Source: Corythucha ciliata
Lineage: Eukaryota; Arthropoda; Insecta; Hemiptera; Tingidae
Length of the DNA stretch: 64,000 nucleotides
Assembly: GCA_038030265.1 (NCBI GenBank)
Contig: CM075940.1
Span: forward strand, 11,904,001 to 11,968,000
Reading direction: 5' to 3'
Each line of letters opens with the position of its first letter. Within the stretch, counting starts at the first letter, position 1. Both the position numbers and the translations under genes were made by a program. The notes beneath the pieces are model-generated. The model was not told the DNA's origin. It worked only from the letters and a program-made list of their open reading frames with translations, and did no database searches. Positions 45,135 to 57,500 of the stretch are shown here, piece by piece.

Positions 45135-45926
45135 ATGGCGTTAAAATTCTGTGTCAATCTTTCATTTCTATTCCAAGAAAGTTCAAGTCTCCTCGAACGC
45201 TATAGCTTGGCCAGCGCCGCCGGATTCCACGGCGTGGAATGCGCTGACCCATACGCACACTCCATCGACGAGTTGGTTCAAGTCAAAAATAGACACAACC
45301 TACAGCAAGTTCTCATAAATGTGCCCGTGGGAAATAAAAGCGCCGGAGATGTCGGCTTGGCGTCCATTCCCAACCGCGAAGGTGAATTCATGGAGTCGAT
45401 GGAAAAAGCCATCGCTTACGCCAAAGCACTGGACTGTAAATTGATTCATATCATGTCTGGAAGAGTGGCCAACGAGCCCGTCGAACGTCACCTAGAAACT
45501 CTCATTCGCAACTTGTCAAAAGTGGTGCCTCGTCTGACCGAAAATGGAATCACCGGAGTTTTAGAACCAATCAATAAGTACTCCGTCCCGAACTACTTCA
45601 TGAACGATTATGACACAGCGATGGGCGTCATAAAGCGTGTAAACAGTCCAAATTTAAAACTACAGCTCGACATTTTCCACCTTCAGCTCATTCAGGGCAA
45701 TTTGACAAATTCTATTTCATCACTTTTACCCCACGTGGCTCACATTCAAATAGCCCAAGCACCTGATCGTCACGAACCAAATTCGCCCGGAGAAATTAAT
45801 TACGGCTATATTTTTGACACACTAAAAAGTAAAAAGTACAATGGCTGGATCGGGCTGGAGTACAAGCCAGCAACTACCACTCAGGAAGGTCTAAATTGGT
45901 TCAAAGATTTCAAGTTGACTTTGTAA
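45135..45926 (+). CDS. HYI: Hydroxypyruvate isomerase
   Basis: A single uninterrupted frame of 263 residues, the usual family length (about 260-277). The ATG at 45135 is chosen because MALKFCVNLSFLF aligns with the family start; the three upstream codons lack an ATG. TIM-barrel isomerase of the xylose-isomerase-like superfamily; it interconverts hydroxypyruvate and tartronate semialdehyde. Visible family features are FHGVECADPY, LINVPVG, HIMSGRV, the catalytic-type glutamates in GVLEPIN and GLEYKP, and the metal-site texts LDIFHLQLIQGN and HIQIAQ. A poly(A) signal AATAAA lies at 45952, only 26 bases after the stop. The gene lacks introns while all its neighbours have them. It is intact, so if it began as a retrocopy it is still under selection. 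Confidence 0.95.
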   Translation: MALKFCVNLSFLFQESSSLLERYSLASAAGFHGVECADPYAHSIDELVQVKNRHNLQQVLINVPVGNKSAGDVGLASIPNREGEFMESMEKAIAYAKALDCKLIHIMSGRVANEPVERHLETLIRNLSKVVPRLTENGITGVLEPINKYSVPNYFMNDYDTAMGVIKRVNSPNLKLQLDIFHLQLIQGNLTNSISSLLPHVAHIQIAQAPDRHEPNSPGEINYGYIFDTLKSKKYNGWIGLEYKPATTTQEGLNWFKDFKLTL

Positions 45927-46015
45927 TGGCTTCAAATGGACGTTGCCATAAAATAAATAAATTCTAGTGTTAACGAGTATATTGGTGGATTTAAAATAAT
46001 TAAGGGTGGCTGCAT

Positions 46016-47793
46016 GGGCGTAGCCAGCGAGGGCATGGGTGGGCAGTTGCCCTCCCCTAGGATCAAAACGCAGATTTCGTGGGGCAGCTGCCCACCCCCA
46101 AAATTCCAAAAACATTTTCCCTGATCTGGCTAACAGAAACACAAATTTATTGTATTTCGCTCCATAAAACAAATTTTGCGGATTTTTCTCACTAAAAAAC
46201 CAACACATTTTCGATCATCGGTTGCTGACAAACCGATTTTGAGGGTCGGCTTAACTTGGAAACCGATTTTGCTGATTTTTCGCACTAAAATCCCATTTTC
46301 GCAAGGTTCGACAGCAATTACGTGTGTTTGGGTTAGCTCAAACGGTGTTTTGACCGCTGTGCCTTACAGAACCCCCCCCCCCTCCCGGTGGGAGAGAAAC
46401 TGCCAGCTCTATTTACCGTCTCAGGTCTAAAATTTAAAGTTTAGCTCCGAAAGTATCACTTTTCGTGGGGGAGGGGAGTTTCAGTTTTTCGACATGAAAT
46501 CCGAAATAGAAGGCTTCAAACGACAGTTTTCCAGCAGATATTTATTTTTTGACGGATAGTGGCAGTTTCTGTGCAAATTTAGTCTCTGATGACCGTGAAT
46601 TGACGCGATTCCAACCTCCAGATACTGTTATAAGCCTCCAAAAAGGCAATGATGCATCTGTTATTTTTGCCAGTGAAGCTGCCCATAGGCTTGGATCCGC
46701 AGTTTTTCCTCAAGAGGAGTTGCACAGAACCCCCCCCCTTTTTTTACTCGTAAATGAGCACTATTTGTATCCTCGAATTGACGTTTTTCCTTAATTTTAG
46801 CTGAAACTGTGTGTTTTTTCTCAATTCTTCCTCGAACTAGCCCATTTTCTTCATTTTAGCCGTAAAAAGGTCTCAAAAAACCGTGAAATAACCCATTTAT
46901 TACGGCCAGCACAGGGCATCTCCTATAAACCGCGAATAGGTGCGTTCTGTCAATTTCAGCCGCAAAAGAGAAGTTTCTCCTCAATTTAACCCGTGAATGA
47001 ACCCTATTTATAAATTTTAGTCTCGACAATTCCACCAATCAACAACAAACGGTGACAATAATTTTGCCTATTCGTTTTCCTCAATTTTAGCCGCAAATTA
47101 GTACTTTAATCTCAATTCTTCCTTGACCAATTTTTTGAACCATTTCAGCAGTGAAAATCCGCATGTTAGCGAATTTCATTAATTTTGATCCGAACGTTGC
47201 ATCGCGAACCTTGAAATTTTTGACAATTTTTTCAAAAATGAATGCGCTAGGTCGCGCTTTTTTCGCTTGCGACCCACAAACTTGCTATATACATCAACTA
47301 GCACTTTTTCGCAATGTTCACCGAGATGTTGGTTTGAGAAACCACGAACTGGTGCCTTCTCTCAATTTTTCCTGCGTGAATGAGCTCAATTTCTCAATTT
47401 TAGCTGTGAATTGGCGTTTATCTTCAATTTCAGCCGCAAATGAGCGATTTTTCTCAATTCTACATTGAACGAGCAATTTTTTTTCTGTCAATTTTAGCTG
47501 CGTGAAAAGAGCACTGTAAACCGTGAATTAGCGCATTTTCTTAATTTCGGCCCGGACTTTGGATCGTGAAACCGCAAATTGGCGTGTTTTCTCAATTTCA
47601 ACCGCGAATAATGAGATTTATTTCTCAACCTTTAACACGTGAACCAGCGCTATTTCTCAATTATAGCCGTGAATGGGTGTTTTCCCTGAGTACTAGCCGC
47701 AAAATGTCCTTTTTCCGCACTTTTTCTCAAGACGTGCGCTCCCCCCCCCCCCAAACTCTGGATCTGTGCCTTGATCACGGGCTGGCTACGCCC
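46016..47793. mobile_element. 1.8-kb inverted-ended element filled with tandem repeats
   Basis: The left end GGGCGTAGCCAGC (46016-46028) is an exact reverse complement of the right end (47781-47793). GATCAA and GCAGAT-type text follows just inside both. The interior starts with a CCAATTTTGC-type array (46060-46330) and then a TCAATTTTAGCCGCAAATTAG-type array (46430-47740), with poly-C runs at 46370, 46730 and 47742. No coding frame. Confidence 0.6.
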
Positions 47794-48424
47794 CTGGGTG
47801 GCGGGTTGCCCCGCGTTATACGCATGGGGCCTGGGTAGACGCGCACCCAGCATGCTTTCTTTTGGTGGGGGGCGTGGTACCGTCTGTCTGTGTAAGCAGA
47901 TCACATTTGATGAATAATTGCAGGAGTTTTTGTTAAAAAGGCATTCCACATGCACGGCATTGTGGCCTCCCCCCCCCCCAGGTGGCCATTGATGTGGCAA
48001 TGTGTTTCCGAGGACGCCTGGCACGAAAAAAAGTTAACAACGACTAATTCAGGTCGTAGCCAGAGAGTGGGGGGGGCAGTTGCTCTCCCTTAGGGGTTTA
48101 CATTGGTATAATGGTGTCAGTAGTTTTGGTAGAGAACCTATAGTTACACACAGGTACTGACATTACCCGCCATATGTGGTCCTTTAGAGAGGGAAGGGCT
48201 TGTGATTGGCTGTTGAGCGTAACCTACACGACCGGAGCTATTTGATCCTATATGTGGAGGGGGGGCCAAACATGGCGGACTGTCAGTACTCGTAGGAACT
48301 TATAGAGCCTTAGTTTTGGTGCTACAGGGCATTGAAAGAATGAGACTTCATGTGGCACGTAGAGAGAGTGCTCGTATTAGGGCTCATGGATTTAACTCAA
48401 CTCAATGAAGCCCTGTAACATACC
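47794..48424. other. Spacer with an orphan element head
   Basis: At about 48055 the text GGTCGTAGCCAGAGAGTGGG plus a poly-G run repeats the head of the 46016 element, without a visible partner end. Two poly-C/G runs and no supported gene. Confidence 0.55.
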
Positions 48425-48522
48425 CCACCACCAGGGCCGGATCATGGCGGGGGACTACCGGGGCTATAGCCCTGGGCGGCAAAATTTGAGAAAAATTTCA
48501 TTAGACGAGGGAGGGCGAGGTA
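48425..48522 (+). repeat. Dispersed repeat head GGGCCGGATCATGG, copy 2
   Basis: CCAGGGCCGGATCATGG at 48430-48446, then GGCTATAGCCCTGGGCGGCA and AATTTGAGAAAAATTTCATT. Matches 12081-12175 in reverse. Confidence 0.75.
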
Positions 48523-48629
48523 CCTATGACAAAGTGAACCAAAAGATCAAGGTGATGAAGATGAAGAAAATATTCATTTATGCTTCCTCGAATACCGAAG
48601 GTATGGTATGCTATCACAGTGGCGGATCT

Positions 48630-48655
48630 AAGGGAGGGGCCATGGCCCCTCCCTT
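48630..48655. repeat. 26-bp perfect palindrome
   Basis: Both half sites read AAGGGAGGGGCCA toward the centre; the full 26 bases equal their own reverse complement. It follows GTGGCGGATCT, a variant of the GGCGGATTTAAG head at 38818, so it may be the collapsed end pair of one such element. Confidence 0.85.
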
Positions 48656-49119
48656 GAAGTCGAGGTCACTTGCGCAAAAAAAAAGCATCAAAACCCCTTC
48701 GAGGAGAGGATATCACCTACAATTTTAGGGTCATTTTCTCAGAGGACCAAGGGTCAGAGGTTCTCGAAAGACGCAAAATACCAAGTTATTTAACGAAAAA
48801 ACTCTCTTGAATGGCCTCTCACTGAGAGGAAAATTAACGTTGAACGCTACTACGTCTATAGGGCACAATTTATGCGCGAAAAGTCTCGCCAAGGACAAAC
48901 GTTATAAGCAGAAACGTCACGTTGTGAGGGAAGAACTCGACACAACTAGTAAACTACGCACCCAAATGCCCCACGGTGGGCAAAACGCAATATACTCACG
49001 TGAATATCGCCACATTCAAGGCAAATATTTACGTGAAATGCCGCGTCAAGGGCAACAAATACGCGAAGCACTTCACCAAGAGCAATGTTATGGTGACATA
49101 TTGTCCATTTTATGGTGAA

Positions 49120-50390
49120 ACTCCTCGGTTTCACAAAGAAATTGACAATTTCATTACGAAATTGTTTGTTTTATGAGAAAACTTTCAATTTTATAAGACA
49201 TCTTAAGCTTATGAGCATATTGGTTGATTTTTTGAGGAAATTTCCTGTATTTGTCAACTTGGTGAGTAAATCGTCAGTTTATTAAGGAAATAGTCTATTT
49301 TATGAAGTTAATGGCATATTGTATGAGGAATTGTCAATGAAATTGCTCTTTTTGAATTTATTTTCATTTTTGTAAGGACATTGTTAGTTTGAATTGGGAA
49401 TTGTGAATTTCAAGAGGAAATCGTAAATTTTCTAGGAATCGTTAATTTTATGACGAAATTGTCAGATTCACAGGAAAATTGTAATTTTATTAGCAAATTG
49501 TCAGTTTTATTGGCGCACTATCAATTAAAACTTGTCATTCAAAGCAGAAATTGTCAATTTGACTTGGAAATTGTCAATTTCACGAAGAAATTGTAACTTA
49601 TCTCCAAAAGTTTTATTTTTGGTCATTAAAACTTGCAATTTTTCCCTTTTGGTGATTACATTGTTGATACAGTAATTGGTGATCGTTTATTTTGGCTTTA
49701 AACTTGTTATATTTAAAACGAATAGCCGATTATACGCGGAAATGATCAATTTCAAGAGTAAATTGTCAATTTTACGAGGAAATTATCAATATTATTAGGA
49801 AATTGTAAATTTTATGTGGAAATCATCAACTTTATGAGGAAATAACCAATTGTATGGGGAAATTGTCAATCTTAGGAGGAAATTGTCAATTTTATATAAG
49901 GACTTTGTCAATTTTATGATGAAATTGTCAATTTTATGATAAAATTATCAGCTTTATGAGGAAATGAACAATTTTATTTGGTGATTGTCTATTTTATAAG
50001 GAAATTGTCAATTATTCTCTAAGGAAACCGTGAATTTTATGAGGAAAGTGTACGTTTTATGAGGAAAATGTTGGAAATAGTCCATTTTACGAGGAAACTG
50101 TCGATTTTATGAGGAAATTGTCAATTTTATGAGGAAATTGTGAATTTAATGATGAGGAAATTGTGTATGTTTTATGAGGAATTTGTCAATTTATGAGGGC
50201 ATTCTCACTGTACGAGGAAATGGTCGATTTTATATGGAAGTCGTGAATTTTATGAGGAAATTGTATGCTTTATAAGGCATTGTCAATTTTACGAGGAAAT
50301 TGTCAATTTTATGGGAACATTTTCAATTTTATGAGGAAATTGTCAATTTCATGAGGAGACTGTCAATTTTATGAACAGCCAATTTCGGGA
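49120..50390. repeat. Degenerate array, theme GAGGAAATTGTCAATTTTAT
   Basis: About 60 units of roughly 20-21 bp in one orientation, better conserved around 49860-50380 than at the left. Core GTCAATTT as in 41460-42840. Confidence 0.85.
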
Positions 50391-52860
50391 AATTGCTTCC
50401 AGTAAAACCAATTCCGCTGGGTGGCCTATTTCATAGAGACCAATTACGCCGATTTTTCGCTTTGTGAACCGTTTTTAGCTGGTTTCACTTAATGAAAAAG
50501 TTATTCCCCGGATTTCGCTCACTAAAAAATCCAATTTTGAGGGATACATATCGCAGTGCTGTAGCCGTGGTACATAAGAGCCTCCCCTCGACCACTGCGC
50601 TGAGTTCACTTTCATTCGGCGCGGAGGCATATTTTTGCCAAACTAAGGTCGGTCGTCCACTGGAAGCGTTTTCGAGCGGCGCGCGACAACGAGCGTACAT
50701 CCCAAAGCCTCAAATTGAATGTGACATCGTCCACTGTAGGCTTGCAGTGATTTTAATTTATGTCTTTTTGTATGTACGCTCGTTGTAGCGCACCAGTGCA
50801 CACTAGACGTGCACGATCAGCCAAAATTTTATTCTCGAATTATCTATGCTAATTTTGGCTGATTTCTCTTCTTAATATTGCTGCACCTGGCGAAGTGCTG
50901 CCTTGGATAAAATGCCCCTCCTACCCTCCCTCCAACTAATAGATCCGGCCGGTGCTACACCAATCGCATACGTTTTCTTCATTTTATGCGACATATCCTG
51001 ATCGAACTGTGCCCGTGTATCAAGCGGGCTCCTCGCCCGATGCGCGATTTTGTTGACCGCCCACACACGAAGCCGCGAGAGCGCTGTGCCACGAGCTCGC
51101 CTCAGCCTTACGCTGAATCGGGCAATATACCCCTGACCCCGGCAGTACCTATCACCTCTCGTAGCCCGGGGCGGAAATCTCTCTATGAGCCCCTTTATCA
51201 TCCTTTGCTTGTCCAAATGACCAAATTCGAGGGTTTTGGTTCTTCCAGAAAACCAAATTCCGCGGATTTGGCTCTTTCCAAATACTAATTATACGCTTTG
51301 GCGGTTCCAAAATTCAATTTGTATGCCTTTATCTCTTCCAAAGACAATTTTGTTTTCCCTAGCTTCCAGTAAAAAATTATTTTCGCAGGGTTGGCACTTT
51401 CCCAAAGCCAAACTTCAGAACGATCGCTTTTTCTTAATTTTTGCCATGAACCAGCGCTTTTCGTTAATTTAAGTCGTGGATTTGCCCGCGAGCACAAGAG
51501 CATTATTTCCCCAATTCGGCCAGGACGCATTTTCTCAATTTTAACCACGAATCGAGTGCTTTTTAGCAATTTTATCCAAGAATATCAGCATTTTTAAACT
51601 CTTAGCCGCGTAATTGCCCCAACAACAGCAAATTAGCGTCCTCCCAATTTTCGCCGCCTAAGGGGGCGCACTGGCGAACCTACACCTATTGGGGCCCGGG
51701 GCGGATAAATCTATGAGGCCCTTAGCATTAAACTATGGCTTTTTCCTTATTTTAGCACAAATTGGCAATATGTCTACACCCTATCCGTCAATTATCGCAT
51801 ATGCTCAGATTAAGCCGTAAATTTTCTAATTTCTCTATTTTAATCGCGAATTATAGTTATTTGGTTTTTTTCGCCTAAAGCCCGGAATTTGCGCTGTTTT
51901 CTCAAGCTTATAACCACAAAATTGGCCGTCATAACCCACGATTTTAGATGCAAATTGAAATTTGTCCGTTTTTTATGCCCGCCAAACAAAGCTTTTCTCA
52001 ATTTTAGCCGCAAAGCTGCGTTTTTATTCCGTTAATAAGGAATTTTTCTCAATTATAGCCACGAATTGGCGTTTTTAAGAGGGCGAATTAGCACGTTTCC
52101 AAATTCTTCACAAATAAATTTACCGCCTTTTCATGAAATTCTCGTGTTTATGTGGTAATTTCAGGCCTAACGACACAGTTTTATTGGATAAACTACGTGT
52201 TATAAACTAAATCGGCTACATCGTACATTAATAGGGCGTATTTGGACTATTCAGAGCAGAAACTTGTAGGAAGAGCAAGAGAATGCCATGTAATAAGTGC
52301 TTTCCCCTCTGAACCAAAATGCCCATCGAGCACATCAAAATATGACTTCCGTGGGGTTAGCCCTCACAAAGCCCAAATTTCGGTGGATTTGGATCGCAAA
52401 GAACCGAACTTCTCGGGTTTTAATCACTCAAAAAGGTCAACCAAGAGGACGACACAGTTCATTCCTCTTCTCTATGGTCTTGACCGAAATTGTCTTGGTT
52501 ACATGCCTAGAATTGACAGTTTTCACCCCTTCAAGCCCAAATTTCAGAGATTTGGCCCTTTGAAAAATCAATTTTGAAGGACTGACTCCCTCAAAACCCT
52601 AATTTTCGGAGTTGACTCATTAAAAAGTCATATTTCTCGGAGTTCAAGAAAGCAATTTCACACGTTTGTGGCCTTCATAGAAGCAATTTTGCGGATTCGG
52701 CACTAAGGGAACCCACTTTTGCTGTTTTGGCAAATTCGAGAACCAATTCCACGTTTGGTTGCATAAAAACAAACAATTCCGGTGGTTTGGCTCTTTCAAA
52801 GCCCAATGTTTGACGATCTGGCTCGATAAAGACTAATCTCGCGAACCCGAATCAAATTGT
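50391..52860. repeat. Mosaic of short degenerate arrays and unique spacers
   Basis: Arrays of the CCAATTTCGCGGATTTGG type at 50400-50540, 51215-51420 and 52330-52860, and of the TCAATTTTAGCCGCGAATTAG type at 51420-51650 and 51700-52100. Between 50560 and 51200 is a more GC-rich stretch of unknown nature. At about 51670-51725 is the head GCACTGGCGAACCTACACC then GGGGCCCGGGGCGG, related to 3085-3130 reversed and to 51160-51195. No gene. Confidence 0.65.
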
Positions 52861-54571
52861 GGCAGGTGGTTAGGTAGAGGAGCTGCCTACTAGGCTTTCC
52901 CGCAAATTACTGCCGATTCATCGCTCCTTTCATTTAATTTGTTGTTGAATTAATTAGAATATTATTTGGCCTCGATGTACTCGTTACAGGCCAAATATTC
53001 GAGAGCTTCCACCCCCCCTCCCTGTTGAAGGATTATTACACCCCGTAGGACACTTTTTTCACCATCTATGGTTCAACGTTACTCAAGGGATATTAACAAT
53101 TAGGCAATGTCGAGAATCAATTTGAAATTGAACTTTATATTTTATGTCTTTTTTTAATTTTCTTTTTCTTCTCTTTTTTTTTTTTTTTTTAAATATTTTC
53201 TTTTAATAAGACAATGCCCTTACTATGTGTTCAAATAGTAAGTACAATTATGCTTCATAATTCAAAATATATAAATTAATATTATGATAGAAAAACAAGA
53301 ACATTACAATATTTATAAATAACTTTTAAAAAATAAAAGCTTTTTACAAACACAAGACTGACTCCAATTATCTCGCCTTGTTTATTGCAATAGCGATATG
53401 GAAAAATATTTTATTCCCATGACAGTAATAAATTTATTCGTAAAAAGTTTTTCTACAAATTTATATGCCATGCTATTTACAAGTTTAAAAAATTTGCATA
53501 TTTTGGGCTTTAACATTTCATGCCAAAAATAATGATAAATTACCCTAATATTTATAAATCTTAACAAACCCAAGAGTATGTTTAATACTGGTGACATCTA
53601 CTTATTGACATGAAAAGTTCACGGAACTCAAATTGTTTTCAAGCAATATAGTTTGTATCAACGGGAAGTTAAAAACTTGGATTTGGCGAGAATTACATAA
53701 CCTGGCGCCATTTTGTTTCAAGTAGTTAATAGATTGCAATGAATTTTGACAAATCATTACAAAAAGTCAAGCAACAAAGAAAAAAAAAAAAACTTAAATG
53801 CTATTAGCAGCAATGTGCCCTTACATTCTTTGTTCAAGCATTAAAGAAACGGGATCTACAGATAACGACATACAGCTTGGTTACACTGCCAAACACTTGG
53901 TCTAGTTTAACAAATTTACATTCATTGTACAGTAAGTTTTTGTTTTTTTATATATATTTCATAAATAATTTCAATACAGTCTTCCTGTCAAGAGAACACA
54001 ACCTCTTAAAAACATATAAATACAATAATTATGACAGAGTTAGGCGACAAAACAACTCAATTTAAAGGAAGTGCATAAATTAATGAATCATGAGTTCAAC
54101 AAAACAGAAACAAAAATATAAATTTCCGCATTACTGACGTAAACACAGCCATAAAATAATTCATGAAGAGTATGGGAAGTAATGCACTGAAACAAACCTG
54201 ATAAACACTAAAATCAGTTTCAAGAATGTTAATTCGATTTTCAATTCAATTCATGAAACGAGGCAAATCAGGCACAATTAAAAGAAGCATCACGTTCCCA
54301 TAATACGGCAAGTTGTCAAGTAACAAGCTACGATCTTAGTGACTCAAAACTTTTTAGAATGAACGATGAAAATAAGAAAATATTAATACAATTTTTACAC
54401 GAATTTACAATTAACGCCCCCAAAGACTTGATGACAATTGCACAAATTAATTTCCAGACTAATTATCACAAAGAGGTTTTTTTTCGGAATGATATAAATA
54501 TTTGTCGCAAACTGGAAACACAGAAACGCAGATCTGGCTTTCTTAAATTGTAAGTATTTTCACCCGCGTAT
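52861..54571. other. AT-rich 3' flank of the Nipped-B gene
   Basis: From about 53100 the sequence is strongly AT-rich with a poly-T block near 53170-53190. Reverse poly(A) signals (TTTATT at 53381 and 53430) could end a Nipped-B 3' UTR of about 1.1-1.2 kb. No coding frame with a motif. Confidence 0.5.
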
Positions 54572-57500
54572 TCAAGCTAAAAAGTCAGGATCACTATAGT
54601 CATCCCCACTGTCATCACTACTCCGAATCCTTCGCTTTCTCTTGTGATTGTGTTTTTTGTGTTTCTCAGTCTTTGGCTTTCTGTGCTTATGTCGCGGCTC
54701 CGTTTTTGAAGTGATGATTAATTTCGGAACTTTGGGAGTCGCACCCTCCTGGACAAGAGACGATATAAGTTTGTGTTGGGGTAATGAGGAGGGGGGGGGG
54801 TTGGTAGAAGAAGAAGAAAAAAAAACTCACTTGTTGTTGAGCCGCCAGTTCGGACTCTTCGGTTTTTTTGGCGATGACCTCGCGAACTTTTAGTATCACG
54901 TTGCTCCCATCGGGAAATTTATCACCGTCGTCGTCCGCGTCGTCTTCGTCAGGGTCGAGGTTCATTATGAGCGTTTTGAACTAGTTTATTGGTGACGTGG
55001 GGAAGAAATGGTTTAGAAAAAGAAATCACCCTGGGATTGAACAATTCAACTTACCTCTAAATACTCCGACACTAACGCTCTTCTCGCTTCTTCATCCAAA
55101 ATCGCTGGAGGAGTCCCTTGTTTCAACTTTTGTATTGTTCCTTTGGGATTGAACTTGGAATTGCTTTTTCTACTGACGCTCTTCTCATAGACTTTGCCAC
55201 TTTCACCCGGGGAGTACTGTGATATTTTTCTGGAGCCAAATAAAACATCGACTCAATGTGATACATTCAAAGTAGGACGATATGAAAATGACTAAACCAA
55301 GAGACTCACGCATCGTTGAAACCGTATAATGTTTTCAAATGCTGTTTTAGAACAAGCAAAAGAAGGCATCCTTGAGACGCTGTCAGACAGTGCTGAAGAA
55401 TGGTCGTGTCCTCCGGTATTCGGTTTAAAATGCTTTCCTCGTCTTCATCTTCGTCCTCGTCTTCAGCGTTATTCTCTTCAGAAATTGGAATTAGCGCCTG
55501 AAAAACAAACAGTTTTTTAGCCTGAGCCGGATGATATTTGCAAATAAGGCTTTACCTCTCTGAAGGACTGAAGTAAATTAGTTCCAGTGATTGAAATAAT
55601 CAAGTCAATGTGATGAATAATAAACAGGGGCTCGTCCTGAACTTGGTAAGGAAAGTAAGCCATATTATCGGCCAGGAAAAGCATTTGAGGTAGACTTGGA
55701 TTCTGATGGACAAAGTAAACACAAATTTCAAGCATCTGACACATTTCAAAGTTGAATAAAAAACATACGTGCTGTTCGTCGAACTGTTTCAAAATTGATA
55801 GAACCAAAGCTCTTCGCTGTTGCTTTGTCCGCAAGACAGAGTAAAGGAACCCATTTAGGGCGGACGGGAGTTCGCCTTCTTTGGTTCTGAATCCTCGAAT
55901 CACGTCAACATTCGTCTGAAGAATTCGTTGAAGCTTGTACGACAACTGAATCCCTATTTGAGCCTTCATGTGAATGAATCCCGGATATTTTTTGTCGATA
56001 TCTTGAAGCTGTTTGCAGGCAGACTGACTGACACATTTATCGTCATCGGTACTCATACAAATTAAGTAGGGAACGATCTATTTTGAGAGAGAGAGAGAGA
56101 GTTAATTTAGTTCACCAGTTTAGTAGGATTTTGAGGAAGAGGGGGACGCGACAGAAGAGTACCGTACCTGCACCGGGTGAACAAGGCCTTGAGCCAAGAT
56201 GAGCTGAATGACTTTTAGAGCGGATGTTCGCACAACGGACTCCGGATGAAGAAACGTCTCAAGAATGTCTTTCAAGTAAATCTGAATAACTGTACTCGCC
56301 ATTCCCGAAGTAACATCACCCATTTCTTTCAAGTTCTCCGTTTTACTGAGTTTCGCCCCTTAAAATAATTCACAAGTCAGAACAACAAATCAAAAACTTT
56401 ACGAACATCAAAACTAACATTCTTGATCCTGTTTGATCATTTTTCTCTCTTCCTCGAGTAGATAGCTCTCGATATTGTTCAAAACCTGAATTTTCATTCT
56501 CAACGGAACCGAATTGCTCGTTAAATACGTATGGTACATTTCCTTGAGTTCGGAGCCCAGCATGAGCTCGTAGTGCCTTATACACACCGAACCGACAGCT
56601 TTCAGAGTGTAATTTTGAGATTCGGTGTCATTTTTCAGAAAATAAAGAAAAGTGCTGAACACCTCGTCTTTAATGGTGGGCTGGAAAAAACAACAATACG
56701 TTATAATTGAATCAGGCGTAAATAATGCAAAGCTTACGGATAATTGGTCGCCAATAACTTCTTTATCGGTGAAGTCGAAAAACCTTAGTAAAAGGCCGAC
56801 AACAAAAATTGCCCGCCTGAAAACTGGGATAAATTTTTCGTTTCGCTCAGTGCCTCCGAAGCTTGACTCTAGGGAGTGTTTGTAATTCAACAGGAACCCT
56901 AAAAAAAAAAAAAAAATTGACGAATCAAAATACTGCTAATGATGAATAATTCTGCGATAGATACCATGGTATTTCTTTAGGCAGTCTCGAATTAAAGCGA
57001 AGTTACGAGTTACGCTATTGACTATCGAGCCGAGACAAGAAACGCAACTAAGAACCACCGACGGATCTTGCTGCATCATCAGTTTGACTGAGTCTTCTTC
57101 CAGTCGCGCGAGAAACATTTCACTCGGATGTTCAATCAAAGGAACGACCAATTCCAGCGTCCTCGCGACGCAGCTGATTATTTGATAATCGGCTTGAGTC
57201 TGAAAATTTAGCTATGTTAACAATGGTTCAAAAATGGAATGGTAAACCTATTACGACACCTTGCACTTGAGTGATAAATAAGGCTGTAATGTATTAGCGT
57301 GGTCGATGAGCAATTGAGGGCGTATCTTAGCGAACAGGTGGAGCATGATCAAACAAGAAACGAGTCTCTGGGGCTCTTGACCCGCACTATCGAGCTTCAA
57401 AACTGTTTCAACCAGGCAATCCACAATTTGTTTACAGGCTGTGAGAATCGTTTTTGGGATCTCTTGCTGGGTTTTGGCTGTTTCCTCTTTATCCTCCCTA

